Assembly: GCA_030267565.1 (NCBI GenBank)
Contig: BRXU01000001.1
Location: forward strand, 2,976,001 to 3,040,000
DNA from: Pleodorina starrii
Taxonomy: Eukaryota > Chlorophyta > Chlorophyceae > Chlamydomonadales > Volvocaceae
Length of the DNA: 64,000 nucleotides
Direction of reading: 5' to 3'
Positions 47,901 through 59,253 of this stretch are shown piece after piece (the first letter of the stretch is position 1; each line of letters starts with the position of its first letter). Position numbers and translations under genes: made by a program. The notes beneath the pieces were generated by a model. That model ran no database searches. It was not told the origin of the DNA and saw nothing but the letters and a program-made list of their open reading frames with translations.

Positions 47901-48189
47901 CTCCCATGTCCCATGTCCATTTCTTCTCCCATGCATGTCCCATGGGCTCCCACCGAACGCTTCTCTTCTCCACACCCCCAAAGCCCTAATCGTACACCCG
48001 CCCGCCAATCTCGCGCAACCCGCACCAACACCCGCTGCATCACCGGCCCCAACTCCCAACAGGCCTCACATCCAATCATTCACCCAAAGCCTCACCTCTT
48101 CGGCGACCGCTTCGGGGGAATGATTGGATTTGTGCCAACTGGATCGTCACCGCAACCGCCACCGCGACCCCTGCCTCCCCACCGCCTGC
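44966..48189. other. Intergenic region without a supported gene
   Basis: About 3.2 kb. Several short ORFs on both strands lack known motifs or splice continuity. It contains the promoter of the DUF3700 gene at its left end and the 3' UTR of the coiled-coil gene at its right end; a minus-strand TGTAA lies at 47385-47389. A pyrimidine-rich stretch occupies about 47690-47790. Confidence 0.45.
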
Positions 48190-51100
48190 CTAGTGCCCCT
48201 GCTGCAGCTGCCGCCGGTACGCCCTCACACCCTCCACCGCCCCCTGGCACCTGCTCCGCACCTTCGCCACCGCAAACCTCACAGCCACCACCTCCCCGCG
48301 GAAGCGCCCCACAGCGGCAGACAGCCCCTCCACTGCCCACTCATCCGTCGCGTCGCCGCCGTCGCCGTCAGGAGCGCCGCGACGCCCGCTGCCGCCGCCG
48401 CCGCCCGCCTCACCGCGAACCTCCGCCTCTCGGTCACTCGGTCTGCTGTCCGCACCCCCATCGCACCTGCTGCTGCTGCGGCCGCCGCCGCCCCTGCTGC
48501 TGCTGGCCCTGCGCTGGCAGTCGCCGTCGTGCCGCCGCCGCTGCTCCTGGCGGCGCCCGCCGGCCCGCAAGCCACTGCCGTCGCTGTCCGCCGCCGCCGC
48601 CGCGGCGGCGGCGGCGGCGGCGTTCTCCTTGGCCTGCCGGGCCTTGCTTACCAGCGCCTCCAGACTGCGGCTGCACGACTCGGCTGCCGATGCTGTATCG
48701 TTGGCGAACTCGGGCGTCTCCTTGCTGGGGCCGGCGGTGGAAGCGGCGGCGCCGCCACCGCCGGAGGCGGCGCAGCCGCAGGCCAGCGCGCTGCTGTGCC
48801 TCTGAACCGCGCGGCGGATCTCCGCAGCCGCTGAGGCCGCGGCCGCCACCGCCCCCACCGCCCGGGGCCTCACACGGTCCTTCAGCAGTGCTGCGACCTT
48901 GCGGAGAGCCGAGTCCGGGCCCAGCAGGGAGCTGTAGAGTGGATCCAGGTACTGCTCCAGGTGCGTATTGAGATCCAGATCCAGATTCAGATCCAGATCC
49001 AGGCCACGGAGCGTCTTCTGGAGCAGCGAGTCGGGGCCCAGGAGGGGATCTAGGTTCAGGTCAAGATCCAGATCTAGATTCAGGCCAAGATCTTTGAGAT
49101 CGGGCCAGCCCACGCCGAGATGTCGCTCCAGGAGGGTAGAGGGGAGGCCCAGGCGACGCAGGGCGGCTAGCAGCTGGGCCCTGCGGCAGCGAGGCGACAT
49201 GAATGGCGGGGTGGCGGCAGGAAGGGCGGCGTCTTGAGACGATGAGCGCAAGTAGCGTCGAGGCGGGGCGGGGGGAGGGGGCGGCGAGATGGAAGAGTAC
49301 GGAAGCCATCGGGCTAAAGCCAACGCCCCCCCGCCGTCGTTCAACCCCGTCACGTACATTCACGTTCAACAGGTATTGGTGGGTGCCGGGCCCGCTAACG
49401 CTACCGCCGACATCGTCTCTTCGCTGCGGTTTCTTGTTTATTATCCCATTTCTTGTTCATTACCTCACGCCCCACAAAACGAGAACCCCGCATCCCCTGC
49501 ATCCGCAAGTCCTGCGCTCGAACCCACCGCGGGTTGCAAGCCCGCCGGCACGCCGCCGCCTCCTCCGCCTCCGCCGCCCTAGCCGCCAGCCAGTCCAGGC
49601 AGCGCTCCGCCTCCGCCAGCACCGCCTCCGTCGCCGCTGCTCCGCCGCTGTACGACGCGTCCACGTGCACCTCCGCCACCGCCGCCATGTCACCCAGCGC
49701 CGCCTCCAGTCGCTGCCGCAGCGGCGCCGTCAGGTTGCTCAGGTCGTGCCCGGTTTCGGAGCACAGGCGCGATGCCAGGGCAACCGCCTGCGGGACAGAG
49801 AACGCAATGCACCAATAAGGACGGCGGCCGAGCCAGCGCTCTTGCAGGTGCTGCCGATCCTTTTCGCGCTCACTCTCGCTCTCGCTCTCACCGCTGCGAC
49901 CCACCCGACCCCCTCTCGGCGACGCACCCCGCCCCCGACCCCGCTCCAGCCCCCGTCCCCGCCAGACCCACACCCCGCACTTCCACCTACGTCCCGCACC
50001 CTGAAATTCCTGATACGGTAACCCTCCGCCCCTCACTCTGTGCCCCGCACCCTGCACACCTACACACCTACACACCCCGCTCCTCACCTTGTGCGCCGCC
50101 TCCATGGTCTCCGGCAGCTCCTCGTCATCCGCCGCCACCGACCTGACCCGGGGCTGCAGGCGGGGGAGCCAGTGGGAGGCGGCCCAGGAGGCAACCACCT
50201 GGGCAGCGGGGAGGGCGAGGGCGAGGGCGAGGAGAGGCGAGGGGAAGGGAAGGGAAAGGGAGGATTGAAAGGGTGGTGGTGGAAACGGGCCGCAGGGCAG
50301 CACCAGCGTGTTGCGAGGCGGATGGCCGAGGATGTACCGAGGAGGGGACCAGGGGGCGGAAGGGCTGCCCACGGCAAAACCCACAGCCAGCCAGCGAAGC
50401 CGGGCCGCGTCGCGGGAGGACCCGCACCGACACCGCCGTTCCTGTCCCTCCTCTCCCAGCCCCAAGGCTAGCCATGATACCGGTACATGATACCCCAGGC
50501 AGCAGGCAACCTCTTCACTTGTGGCCGTCTCACCCACCCGGGAGGCGACGGCGGAAGGATCGGTGTCGCTGTTGGCCCCTGCATCCGCCTCCCCCTGGCG
50601 GCGCTGCCGCTGGCGCTGGTGCTGGCGCCGCTCGTCGCGCCTGTGGCTCGGCGGCGGCTCCGCCGCCGCCGTCACCTCGTGCACGAGCCGCCGCCAGCGC
50701 TCCTCCAGACCCACCATCGCTTCCCGCACCGCCGCAGACCTGGGCTGCAGCGCCCCAGGAGGCAGCGCCCGCGCCGCCGCCAGCGCCTGGCAGGCCGCCT
50801 CCGGGCTACAGCCGCCGGCGCCGGCGCCGGCGGCGCCCCGCCGGCCCTCGCGGCCCGACCCACGGGCCGGCCGGCGGCCCGACCGTCGACTGCGTTCCTC
50901 CTCCGAGTTTGCATTCAGATCCGGATTCACGCCGCCGCCGCTGCTGCCGCCCGGTGCTTCAAAGCATAAGGCCTCGGACAGACGCCCAAGCGCGACGCAG
51001 CCGGGCTGCGCCGGCGGCGCCGCCTGTGGCCCGATCGCTGCCACCAAGACGGCCGGCGGCGGCGGCGGCGGCAGCGGAGCGGTGACCGCGGCGTCCCTTC

Positions 51101-54100
51101 GGCGGCCAATCGCCTGGGCGCCTGCCTCGCCGGCCGCAACGCCGCGGTCGCCGCCGCTGCGGCCGCTGGCGCCGCGGGCTCTGGCACCAGCCGCAGGAGC
51201 GGATGCAGGAGCGGCGGCGGCGGCTGCAGCTGTGGCGGCGGCGACGGGGCTGGCCGCGGCCGCCGCCGCGACAGCCGCAGCCTTCAGGGTCGCGGCTGTC
51301 GCGGCGGCGGCCGCGGCGGCGGCCGCGGCGGTGGCGGCGCTAGTGGCGGGCGCGGCGGCGGCGGCAGCGGCGGCGCGGGTTGTGGTTGCTCCGTCGGGTC
51401 CGGCATAGGCGGCCTCCGCTACAGCGCTGCTGGCCGCACCGATCCAAGAGACCGCAGCCGGGATCTCCGAAAGAGGCCGCGTCTCGACCACAGCGCGCGC
51501 GTCGCTCGGGACCGGCGCAGCCGCAACGCCCGCTGTGGCGGTCTCTGCTGCCGCCACCGCCACCAGGGCCGCTGCCGCCGCTCTCGCCTGTGCGGAAATC
51601 CTCACTCGGGGCCGCTCCTCCGTCTCCTTCCCTGCCTCTGGCGGGGACGCTCGCAGTTCGGCGTCACCGTCCGCTGCGCCAGCCACCGCCGCCGCCGCCT
51701 CCGCGTCGCCGGGCGCCAACACGCCGCCCTCGGATGCAGCGCCAGCGCCGCTCAACCCCGCGCCGCCTGGTGGTGCGGCCGCGGCCGCAGCCCCCGGCGG
51801 CAGACCCAGAGCCGCACCCGGCTGCCCCCCATCCGCTCGCTTCCCTGTACTTGTTTTACTTGTTGACGACGCCGAAATGCGGCTGTGTCCGTCGCCGATG
51901 CCTGCCCGCGGCATGCCGGGAAGCATCCAGCCACCACACATCGCAAGCAGCAGGAGCAGCAGCACCGCCGCCGCCACCGCCGCCGCCACGACGGCAGGCA
52001 GCGGGAGGGAGCGCGGCGCCTCCGGCGCTCCGGCCGCCCTCCTGGTGCGGCAGCGCAGCGCCGCCTGGGGCCGCGGCGCGGCGTCGGCAGCGGCTGCGTC
52101 GCCAGGGCGACCCTGCAGCTGCTGCTCCGGCTGCTGCTGCTGCTGCCGCCTCTGCCGCAATGCGCTGCGGCCTTCTGACGGCGCCACCGCCGCCGCTGGC
52201 GACCCCGACCCCTCATCACTCCGCTCCATAAGTCGCTGCTCCGCTGCCTCCGCCTCCATGCCTTCCTCCATCTCTTCCTCCTCGGCCTCCGGCACCGGTT
52301 CCAGTGCCCAGCTCGCCTCCCCCTCGACCTCGACCTCGGCCTCGGCAGCAGCGGCCACTGCTCGCGTCGTCGTCGCCGTCGCCGTCGCCGCCTCGACCTC
52401 TGGCACCGACGACACGGCGCCATGCTCCAGCGCCGCTGCGGCCTCCGCACCCGTGGGGGCATCGCCGCCGCCGCCGCCACTGGCGGCTTCGCCGCCAGGG
52501 CCGCCGCCGTCGCCGTCGCGGAGGTCAGTCGCCGCGTCGGCTGCCACCTCCAAGGCCCCACAGGGCAGCGGCAGCGGCAACTGCAGCTCCGTCTCCGAAG
52601 CACACGAAGCCGCCGCGGCGCCGCCGCCGCCGCCGCCGTCACCGCCGTCACCGCCGCCCGCCGCCGGCGGCTCCTGCTGCGCCGCGCCGCCCCCAGCAGC
52701 CAACCCAGGCAGGCCGTCCTCCCCGTCCTCCTCCTTCTTCTCCTCCTCCTCATCCGCGGCGGCGGCGACCTCCTCCGCCTCCGGCTCCCACACCGTCTCC
52801 CCGGTCACATCCCCCTCCACCTCCAACCCCTCAACCCCCTCCCGCAGCTCCGCCACCTCCGCCTCCGCCTCATGACCGCCTCCCACAGAAACACGCCCAG
52901 GCGCTGCCACTGCTGCCGCCGGCGCGCTGTCCCTCTGGCGGCTGTGTTGTCCCCTGCTTCGCCTCCGCTGCTGTCTTCTCTCGTGCAGCTCCAGTTGCTG
53001 GCTGAGCAGCTGGTTGAGCCAGGTCTGACTGCTGGCGTGGGACTGGGAGAGCTGCTGGTAGCTGGCCCGCAGCGCAGAGAGCTCCGCATCTGGACGGAGG
53101 GGTTGGGCGGGCGGGGGTTGGGTGGGGGGAGGAGGCGGCGGGAGGGGTAAAATAGAAGATACAACCCAACCCGACCCGCGCACACGCGCACGGCCACACC
53201 CGGCTGCTGCCACCTCCCGAGGGCCCACCGAAGGGCCCAGCCACCCAGATACCCACGGTCGTAAGGTTAGACGCGAACCCGCCCGAATACAGACCCAGAT
53301 CCAGATCCAGTACCAAATCCAGATCCAAATCCAGATTCCAGGATCAGATCCAGTACCCACCCGACTCCAGCAGTCTGCCCGCCAGCTCGTCCCGCTCCTC
53401 CTCCAACTGCTGCAGCAGCACCAGCAGCGCCGGAGGAATGGAGCGCAGCGCCGACTCGTCCAACCCGCCCAGCAGCCCCAGCGCCGACCCGCCGTCGTCA
53501 TCCTCCTCCTCCGCCTCCTCCTCTGCCACCACCTCCTCCTCCTTCCTTCCGCCTGCGGCTGCCGCGTCACCACCCGCCGCGCTCTCGCCCCATTCCTGCG
53601 ACCCGCCGCCCCTGCTGCTGCTCAAGGCACTCAAGACAACCCGCGGGTCGGTCGACGGCGCATCACACACACCAGCAGGCTCCACGCCCGCAGCAGCAGC
53701 GCCCGCAGCGGGTACCACCGGCGGCAGTGCCGGCTCCGCCGCCACCGCCGCGGCCGCCGCCCAAATGTCAGTCGAGCTGCTGGCGGCGGCGGCGGCGGTG
53801 ACGGCACCTCCGCCGCTGCCACCTCCCATGGAGGCCGCCGGGCTCCGCGCCCACCTCACCGGAGGCACCGTCACCACCAGGCGCGGCGGCGCGACCGGCG
53901 GGACCGCGCCTGATGCAGTTGCCGCGCCGGGCAGCGGCGGCGGCGGTGATGGCGGCGCGGCACAGGGATCTGGATGCGGCGCGCCTGGAGGGAGGCAAAG
54001 GAGAGGACCGGAGGAGACGCGAGGGGTGGGGGGCAACGGGGGTGAGAGAGGAGCCCGGCAGACATGGCTTTGCGGCGTTCGTTGCGCAGCGAGGCTTCCG

Positions 54101-55069
54101 GATGTCCGTCCGCGCCCCGACTCATCGACGGCCCCCCCCAGGTGCCCCGCTCCCCGCTCCGGGGCTCCCGGGAGCCGGGGGCCTGGCTCAACCGTGCTCA
54201 CCCGCTCTGTATGTACATACGAACCCCACCTCGGATAGATCACATATGAGATATGACACCTGAGTCGGCCCCCAAGGACTGCCCCCAAGGACTGCTCCCA
54301 CAGGTCTGCATGGACCTACAGGCCAGGAGGGTCTGTCGCCCGCCCCCCCCACACACACACGCATCGTGCCCTTCCCCTCGTAACCTGCAGGCCCGCACCT
54401 GACAGCGGCGGCTCAGTCGCTGACGGCTCGCTTTCATCGTCCAAGGGCCACATGCCGGCGCTGTGGAGGATGCAGTCGGCGCGCCGGGAGTCGGGGTCGA
54501 GCAGGGACGCAGCGGCGTCGTATATTGGCGGCTGGGGAGTAATTAGAACGGCCCGGGACGAGGGAACGCAAGGCGCGCGGCGGCGGCGGGGAGCGCCGCC
54601 GCTGGGGCCCTCGGGGTCGGGTGCAGCGGCAGCGCCGGTGTCGACGCGCCGCGGCGACGGCGTGCGGGCGGGGCTGAGGCCGCCGAAGCGGACCGTGGCG
54701 GAGACGCCGCCGGGCAAGGCGCGGCCAGCCTGTAGGTCAAGGGCATACCGCGTGGTCAAGGGCGAGGAGGTTGGCTGCGTTGGCGTGTGCATGTGCGCGT
54801 GAGTGTATAAAGGGATTTTGAGAGAACCTCGGTAGCCAAGGCGGATGTCCCGGCTGGCCCCTGCGGTGCTCTATGATGTGGCAGTTTGCCACGCTGCTTG
54901 AATTGAAGGGAATGATTGGACCTTTGCTGCAGAAGCCGCGCCTCACCTGGACTGGGCTGTGGAGTATGACGAAGGGGGACTGCGCTCCGTCGGCCTCCTC
55001 GTCGCTGTTCGCGACTACGGATGAAGAGGCGCTGGCGGAGTCCAGAACGAAGAAACCACTTGCAGACAT
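48190..55069 (-). CDS. Large Ala-rich coiled-coil protein with one membrane span, 1,672 aa, unknown function
   Basis: Seven exons on the minus strand: 55069-54947, 54729-54399, 53984-53361, 53089-50511, 50198-50088, 49787-49528, 49180-48190; phases join and total 1,673 codons. I do not recognise the family. Residues 1-41 are Ser-rich with NSDEEADGAQSPFVIL. A coiled coil runs at about residues 335-410 (LVLLQQLEEERDELAGRLLE into ELSALRASYQQLSQ). Acidic and Ala-rich sequence leads to a single hydrophobic helix at about 724-748 (AVLLLLLLAMCGGW). Exons 5-6 are helical (WAASHWLP, CLDWLAARAAEAEEAAA), and exon 7 opens with AQLLAALRRLGLPSTLLERHLGVGW, followed by Asp-Leu repeats encoded by a hexamer. 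The exon 4 donor is GTTGCC, non-consensus. A single-anchor tether or receptor is plausible but inferred. The plus strand shows long antisense ORFs that are GC artefacts. Confidence 0.65.
48969..49090. repeat. Coding hexamer repeat (AGATCC)n giving Asp-Leu/Asn-Leu repeats
   Basis: Two blocks of degenerate AGATCC units (about 48969-49003 and 49047-49084) in exon 7 of the coiled-coil gene encode alternating Leu with Asp or Asn on the minus strand. Confidence 0.85.
53288..53358. repeat. Intronic (CCAGAT)n hexamer repeat
   Basis: A degenerate CCAGAT/CCAAAT run in intron 3 of the coiled-coil gene, starting right after the donor of exon 3. It is the same hexamer as the coding tract in exon 7 of this gene. 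Confidence 0.85.
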
Positions 55070-56249
55070 GCTTCCTCAAATTGCAGGACCCGGCCGCGCG
55101 CGAGAACTGCGGCCTCGCGGAACGGCTCCTCTCCCGTCACCGTCGACGGCCGGCAAAGCAACCTATGCCAAGGACTGTGCGCCCAGCTTGTAAGGGTGTC
55201 CGTATAAATTTAAGGCTCGTGCGCTCTTAAGGTTGACGTTTCTTGCGCTGTGCAAACAGTAATGACACCTGTTTGCGCTTTTGTGTAGGGAAGTGCTCAC
55301 ATCATAAGCTGATTGCCCGTTTTCTTCAGCTCATGAAATTGTATGTATGCTATGCCTTAAACGGAGCAAAGTAGCAGACCGCGAAGCTGTCAACGTGTCA
55401 AGGTTAGTCCAGCCAAAACATCCGATTCCGCACATTATCTTTTTAAAAATTTCTCCAGCTCCCGCATTCATGCTGCGTCACGCCCTCATCACCGTCTTAC
55501 TTCGTTGTCCTTTTCATCATCATGCCGTACGGCGAGGGTCCTTGGGGACGCGGCTCACTTGCGTTGGGCAATCGCGTTAAAGCAATTACGAGTGCTTGCC
55601 CACACTGTTGAGCATTTAAGAGGCAAAAATCCAAGTAGACGCGTTGTATGCGCGAGTCGTTCCAACAACGAGAACGGCCAGGTTGCAACCAAATCGCCCC
55701 ATGGGTCGCACCCTCGCGTAGCCGGACGTAGGGTTCGTTTTGCCATACCCCGAATCCCCTAGCTCAAGCGCTAATAGATTGGCATCTATGGATTAATATA
55801 CATTTCTGACTGCGTCAGAGTATGACGCTTATGCTATAAATAAATGATCCGGACGATGTGGGTCGGGCGGGGATGTCCAGGGGCAATCCGGCACGAAGGG
55901 AAAGCGCTTGTGGTGCTGTGGTTCGGGACCGCGGGGCTGAGGTGTGGGAAGATCGAGGCGCCGGAAAGCGGCGTGCAAGGGGACGGTACCCTAGCACGTT
56001 ACAACCCGTCCCTTCCCCGGGGGACGTGACCCAGGCCCCGGCCGTGGGTCACCGCCCGGCATCCGCGTGCTGTGACATTGCGTTTGGGTTCTTAACGATG
56101 ACTCCCTCCGGTTGGTCCGGACGGCGCAAGACAGTCGAGGCTGATGGCCCTGACGGCGCTGCTGAGCTTGAGATATATCGTGGTGATAGGGTAACTTAAA
56201 ATACCGAAGTACTACCCTTCAGCGATTGTGAGTGAGCGCCATTTCCCAT

Positions 56250-56513
56250 TCAGACTTTCCCCTTTTTGGGCGGCGCGAAGCGCGCACGCACAAAGAACAA
56301 ACGCTCAATATGCCGAGATTGGTCCATGTCAATCTGTAAGGAACACCCCACACCCCGCAGTCGCGCAGATGCGTTCAGGCCATCGTAGTAGTACCAACCA
56401 TCCTTCAGCCATGGCAGACCCGCAGCGTGAAAATACGACGTGTAGTGTCCGTCCCTGCAGACGATGACGGCCTTCAGAAGAAAAGCGCGGCCATATACAG
56501 AAATATGGCTCAA
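56250..56513 (-). pseudogene. Ubiquitin-specific-protease-like C-terminal fragment
   Basis: The minus strand encodes FLLKAVIVCRDGHYTSYF, then WLKDGWYYYDGL. This matches the His-box end of UCH/USP peptidases, where GHYTxY carries the catalytic His and a Trp-Tyr-Tyr-Asp motif follows. The upstream Cys-box half is not found. A possibly related open stretch lies at about 56750-56900 on the same strand (RDETAIEGLAYSENELSREEAD). No start or complete splice structure could be built, so it is a fragment of a gene or of a transposon-borne peptidase. Confidence 0.35.
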
Positions 56514-57136
56514 TTGGGGGGGGGGGGTGATCCCAGTGTACCATTTTCCGCATGGTACAGAACGGTGATATTTTCGGGTATAGCCAATTTACATGACACG
56601 TTACGTTACCTCACGTTTACATGTCAAGTGGCAGGCCCAAACGGATCCCGATTTACATGGGCTGTTTTGGGGACGTTATCTCTGTTGGCGCGAGGCCCGT
56701 ACACACTATGTTTTGAGGCGGTAACGTCAAAGCGCCCATGTCATATCACTCCAGCACGATGTTAAACCCTTAGGACGAAGCCTGCGAGCGTCGTTGCCCA
56801 TAATGGAACCCGACGCGCCGAGGTCGGCCTCTTCGCGCGAGAGCTCGTTCTCAGAGTACGCCAAGCCCTCGATGGCGGTCTCATCGCGCTCATTGTTTGC
56901 ATATTGATTATACTAAAGTTGTGCGGCGTCGGCGAGCGGCTGCGACCGCGGAAGGCCCTGCGCGGCGTCGGCATGGCTCTCGATCGGAAGCTCGGCCTGA
57001 CCGACCACTGTGTCTTGTCGAGAAGCAGCAGCGCCTTGTCAAGATCCATGTTGACTTTATGCAGAACTAGCCGGCAGCGAAACTCATTCGGGAGTGCCGA
57101 GCTGCCGACCGTGGTGAGGGACCGGTGCGCTTGTAG

Positions 57137-57164
57137 GTCGTACTATTTTGGAAAATAGTACGAC
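57137..57164. repeat. Perfect 13-bp inverted repeat with 2-nt loop
   Basis: GTCGTACTATTTT and its exact complement are separated by GG. Confidence 0.92.
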
Positions 57165-57572
57165 ACGCATTCTCCAGCGCTGTTCCCGCGCACTTATCAT
57201 AAAAAGCCGCGCACATAGCTGTCTGGCCTTATATCGGTTCGTTATATGTGCCCCAGCAGCTTTGGTCACTTAGGCAGCTATTCATAAATGGAAATGACCA
57301 CGCAATTCTCTGAGCAAATACGCGTAGCACGGGATTGCATTAAACAAGCAGAGGACATCAAGGCCGTGCGTGATATAGCACTCTTCGAGCTCGCGCGCTA
57401 TGTTGCAGATTTGAAAGTTAATTCGGTGATAGATGATGACGCGATACTCAGCATGACACGTGGGAGCCTTGATTCCGGACACATGCCTGGCTTGAGCATA
57501 GTGCATAGGAGCAGTGCTCTGCTGCCGCTGCGGAGTTGTGCGGAGTTGCCCTTCGTCATGTACCGGTAGAAT

Positions 57573-58027
57573 GTTTGGCGAGAAGTTCGCAGTGGGAACG
57601 CGATGGGGATCGCCGACGAGAAGTACAGCTGAACCGCCAAACAAACACGAAAAGGCGAGAAAGCAACGGGCAACAGTGCTACGGGGAGCTGATGTCGTAC
57701 TTTCATCACTTTCGGGTGGCCAAAGTACGGCGCATGGTTTACATGGTTTACAAGGTTTACGGCGCAGCTCTCTTCTTGTACGTATGCCTTGATTGACTTT
57801 TCAATCAAGGCATACGTACAAGAATAGAGCTGCACCTTTTCAGACGGTGCATACTTTCCAAGCATGCAATGTGTCTCCGATTAGCGTCAAGTCCAACCCG
57901 GCAGAAATATGAGCTCCGATCAGCGGTTCAGCGGTACTTATTTCTGCGCGGCATAGTTTCAGTCATATGTAAACACAGCCTACGTTTGGCGAGAAGTTCG
58001 CAGTGGGAATGCGATGGAGATCGCCGA
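57573..58027. repeat. Pair of 44-bp direct repeats
   Basis: The units at 57573-57616 and 57984-58027 both begin GTTTGGCGAGAAGTTCGCAG and differ at about two positions. They bracket the 33-bp foldback at 57764-57833. Confidence 0.88.
57764..57833. repeat. 33-bp inverted repeat with 4-nt loop
   Basis: Arms at 57764-57796 and 57801-57833 are complementary with a single mismatch and separated by CTTT. This would form a long stable hairpin in RNA or cruciform DNA. No open frame uses it convincingly. Confidence 0.92.
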
Positions 58028-58941
58028 GCGCTTGTTATACCAAGTATATGACATAACTGAACGATTGGTCTTGTAAGGAAATCAAAACTATGCTAAAATG
58101 AGGTTGTACTGGCTGTAACGGGGCGAGGGATCAACGTTTGGTCATTGAAGCTCCAGCGACCGATGGGACCGACGACCGGTCCCCAGCGCCGTCACGACAG
58201 CGGCCACCGCAAAGCCAGCCACAAACCTGATACTACGGTACCGTCCGCTCCGAATGCAGGTTTCGGAACGGGTTTCGGTGCGGCTTTCAGAGCGCTCGCC
58301 ACTCTGCACTTCCGGGCCGTAGCCCAGCAGGCGGCGCCCAAGCCGCTGAGAGGGCCGCCAACACGATTGGGAGTGTCACCCTCCCCGGGTTGCTCCGCGG
58401 CCTGCCGTGCAACCGCATCGCAACGACCCCCACCAGCCCCGTCATCACACCCAAGCCAGCCCACGCGTACCGTATCACCTGAGGCCCCGGGTTCCTCCTG
58501 GGGTCCCCCACTCGGCCCCGGGCAGTCGGGCCGCTGTGTCGCTTCCGTTTTCTTTCCGTGGTCCCCGGATCGCTGCGGCTCAGTGGAGTACCACGCCGCC
58601 GTCTGGTTACGACATGTACGACACCGTTTTCCGCAACAACGGGGCCCCTTCCCCCTTCACCTGCTCGACGCGTGGTACCGTACTCGCCGGGGGTCGAGGG
58701 TCGGGGGTCGTCCGCAACCCACGCAAAATTGCCGCGCCACGCAGCCCTCCCCCCCCCAGTCCCCATTCTTCACCCCGCCCTCGCTCCCCAAGCACTCTTC
58801 ACCCTCCGCCAACACCACCACACAGCGTCGCGCGGTGCCCCTCAGACCGGCCCCCGCCGCGACCCCAACACACCGAAACCTAACGCGCGCAAAGCGTTGC
58901 CCCAACCTTATAACCCTAAAACCCTTCACCCCCCTTCCCCT

Positions 58942-58946
58942 TTACA
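58942..58946 (-). terminator. TGTAA polyadenylation signal for the DUF7906-like gene
   Basis: Minus-strand TGTAA 308 nt past the stop codon at 59254, a usual distance for a volvocine 3' UTR. Confidence 0.5.
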
Positions 58947-59253
58947 TCCCGTGCCCTCGCGCTCACTGCAGCCCGCCAGGCAGACAGCCCCGCTCCACTG
59001 GTTCATCCTCCTACTGGCGCTGCTCAGCCACATTCGCGCTGGTGAGCGCTCCGCTGCTGCTCAGCCGCTCTGCTCTGCTCTAGTCCAGTCAACAGGCAGC
59101 TGCTCTAGTCCAGTCAGCAGTCAGCAGTCAGCTGCTAGCGCCTAGCGCGGGTAAGGTAGGCTCCACAGCGCTGCTGCGGTCGCCTCCCAAACGCTGTTCA
59201 GCCCCCCTCGCGCTCCGCTCGCGCTCGCGGCCTCCCGCTCGCGCCCTGGTCGC

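Larger units (their letters stand above)
55070..58941. other. AT-richer intergenic island with repeats and degenerate gene fragments
   Basis: About 3.9 kb between two minus-strand genes. Base composition is visibly more AT-rich than the flanks from about 55200 to 58140. It holds a ubiquitin-protease-like fragment, two strong foldbacks and a 44-bp direct repeat. A plus-strand open frame from the ATG at 57288 (MEMTTQFSEQIRVARD..., 93 codons) looks protein-like but matches nothing I know. From 58145 the sequence is GC-rich again with Pro/Arg-rich ORFs that are probably spurious. Confidence 0.5.

Noticed and set aside
51535..52875. 446-codon plus-strand ORF and other long plus-strand ORFs opposite the coiled-coil gene
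   Set aside because: Mirror frames of an alanine-rich GC-rich exon. They lack splice continuity and consist of Ala/Ser/Pro/Arg runs.
49401..53573. Single 1,390-codon minus-strand ORF
   Set aside because: It reads through introns (for example 53360-53090, 50510-50199 and 50087-49788). The spliced model with matching phases and clear GTGGGT/CAG sites explains the conserved-looking segments better.
58145..59083. 312-codon Pro/Arg/Thr-rich plus-strand ORF
   Set aside because: Composition is that of translated GC-rich repeats, and it overlaps the 3' UTR of the minus-strand DUF7906-like gene.
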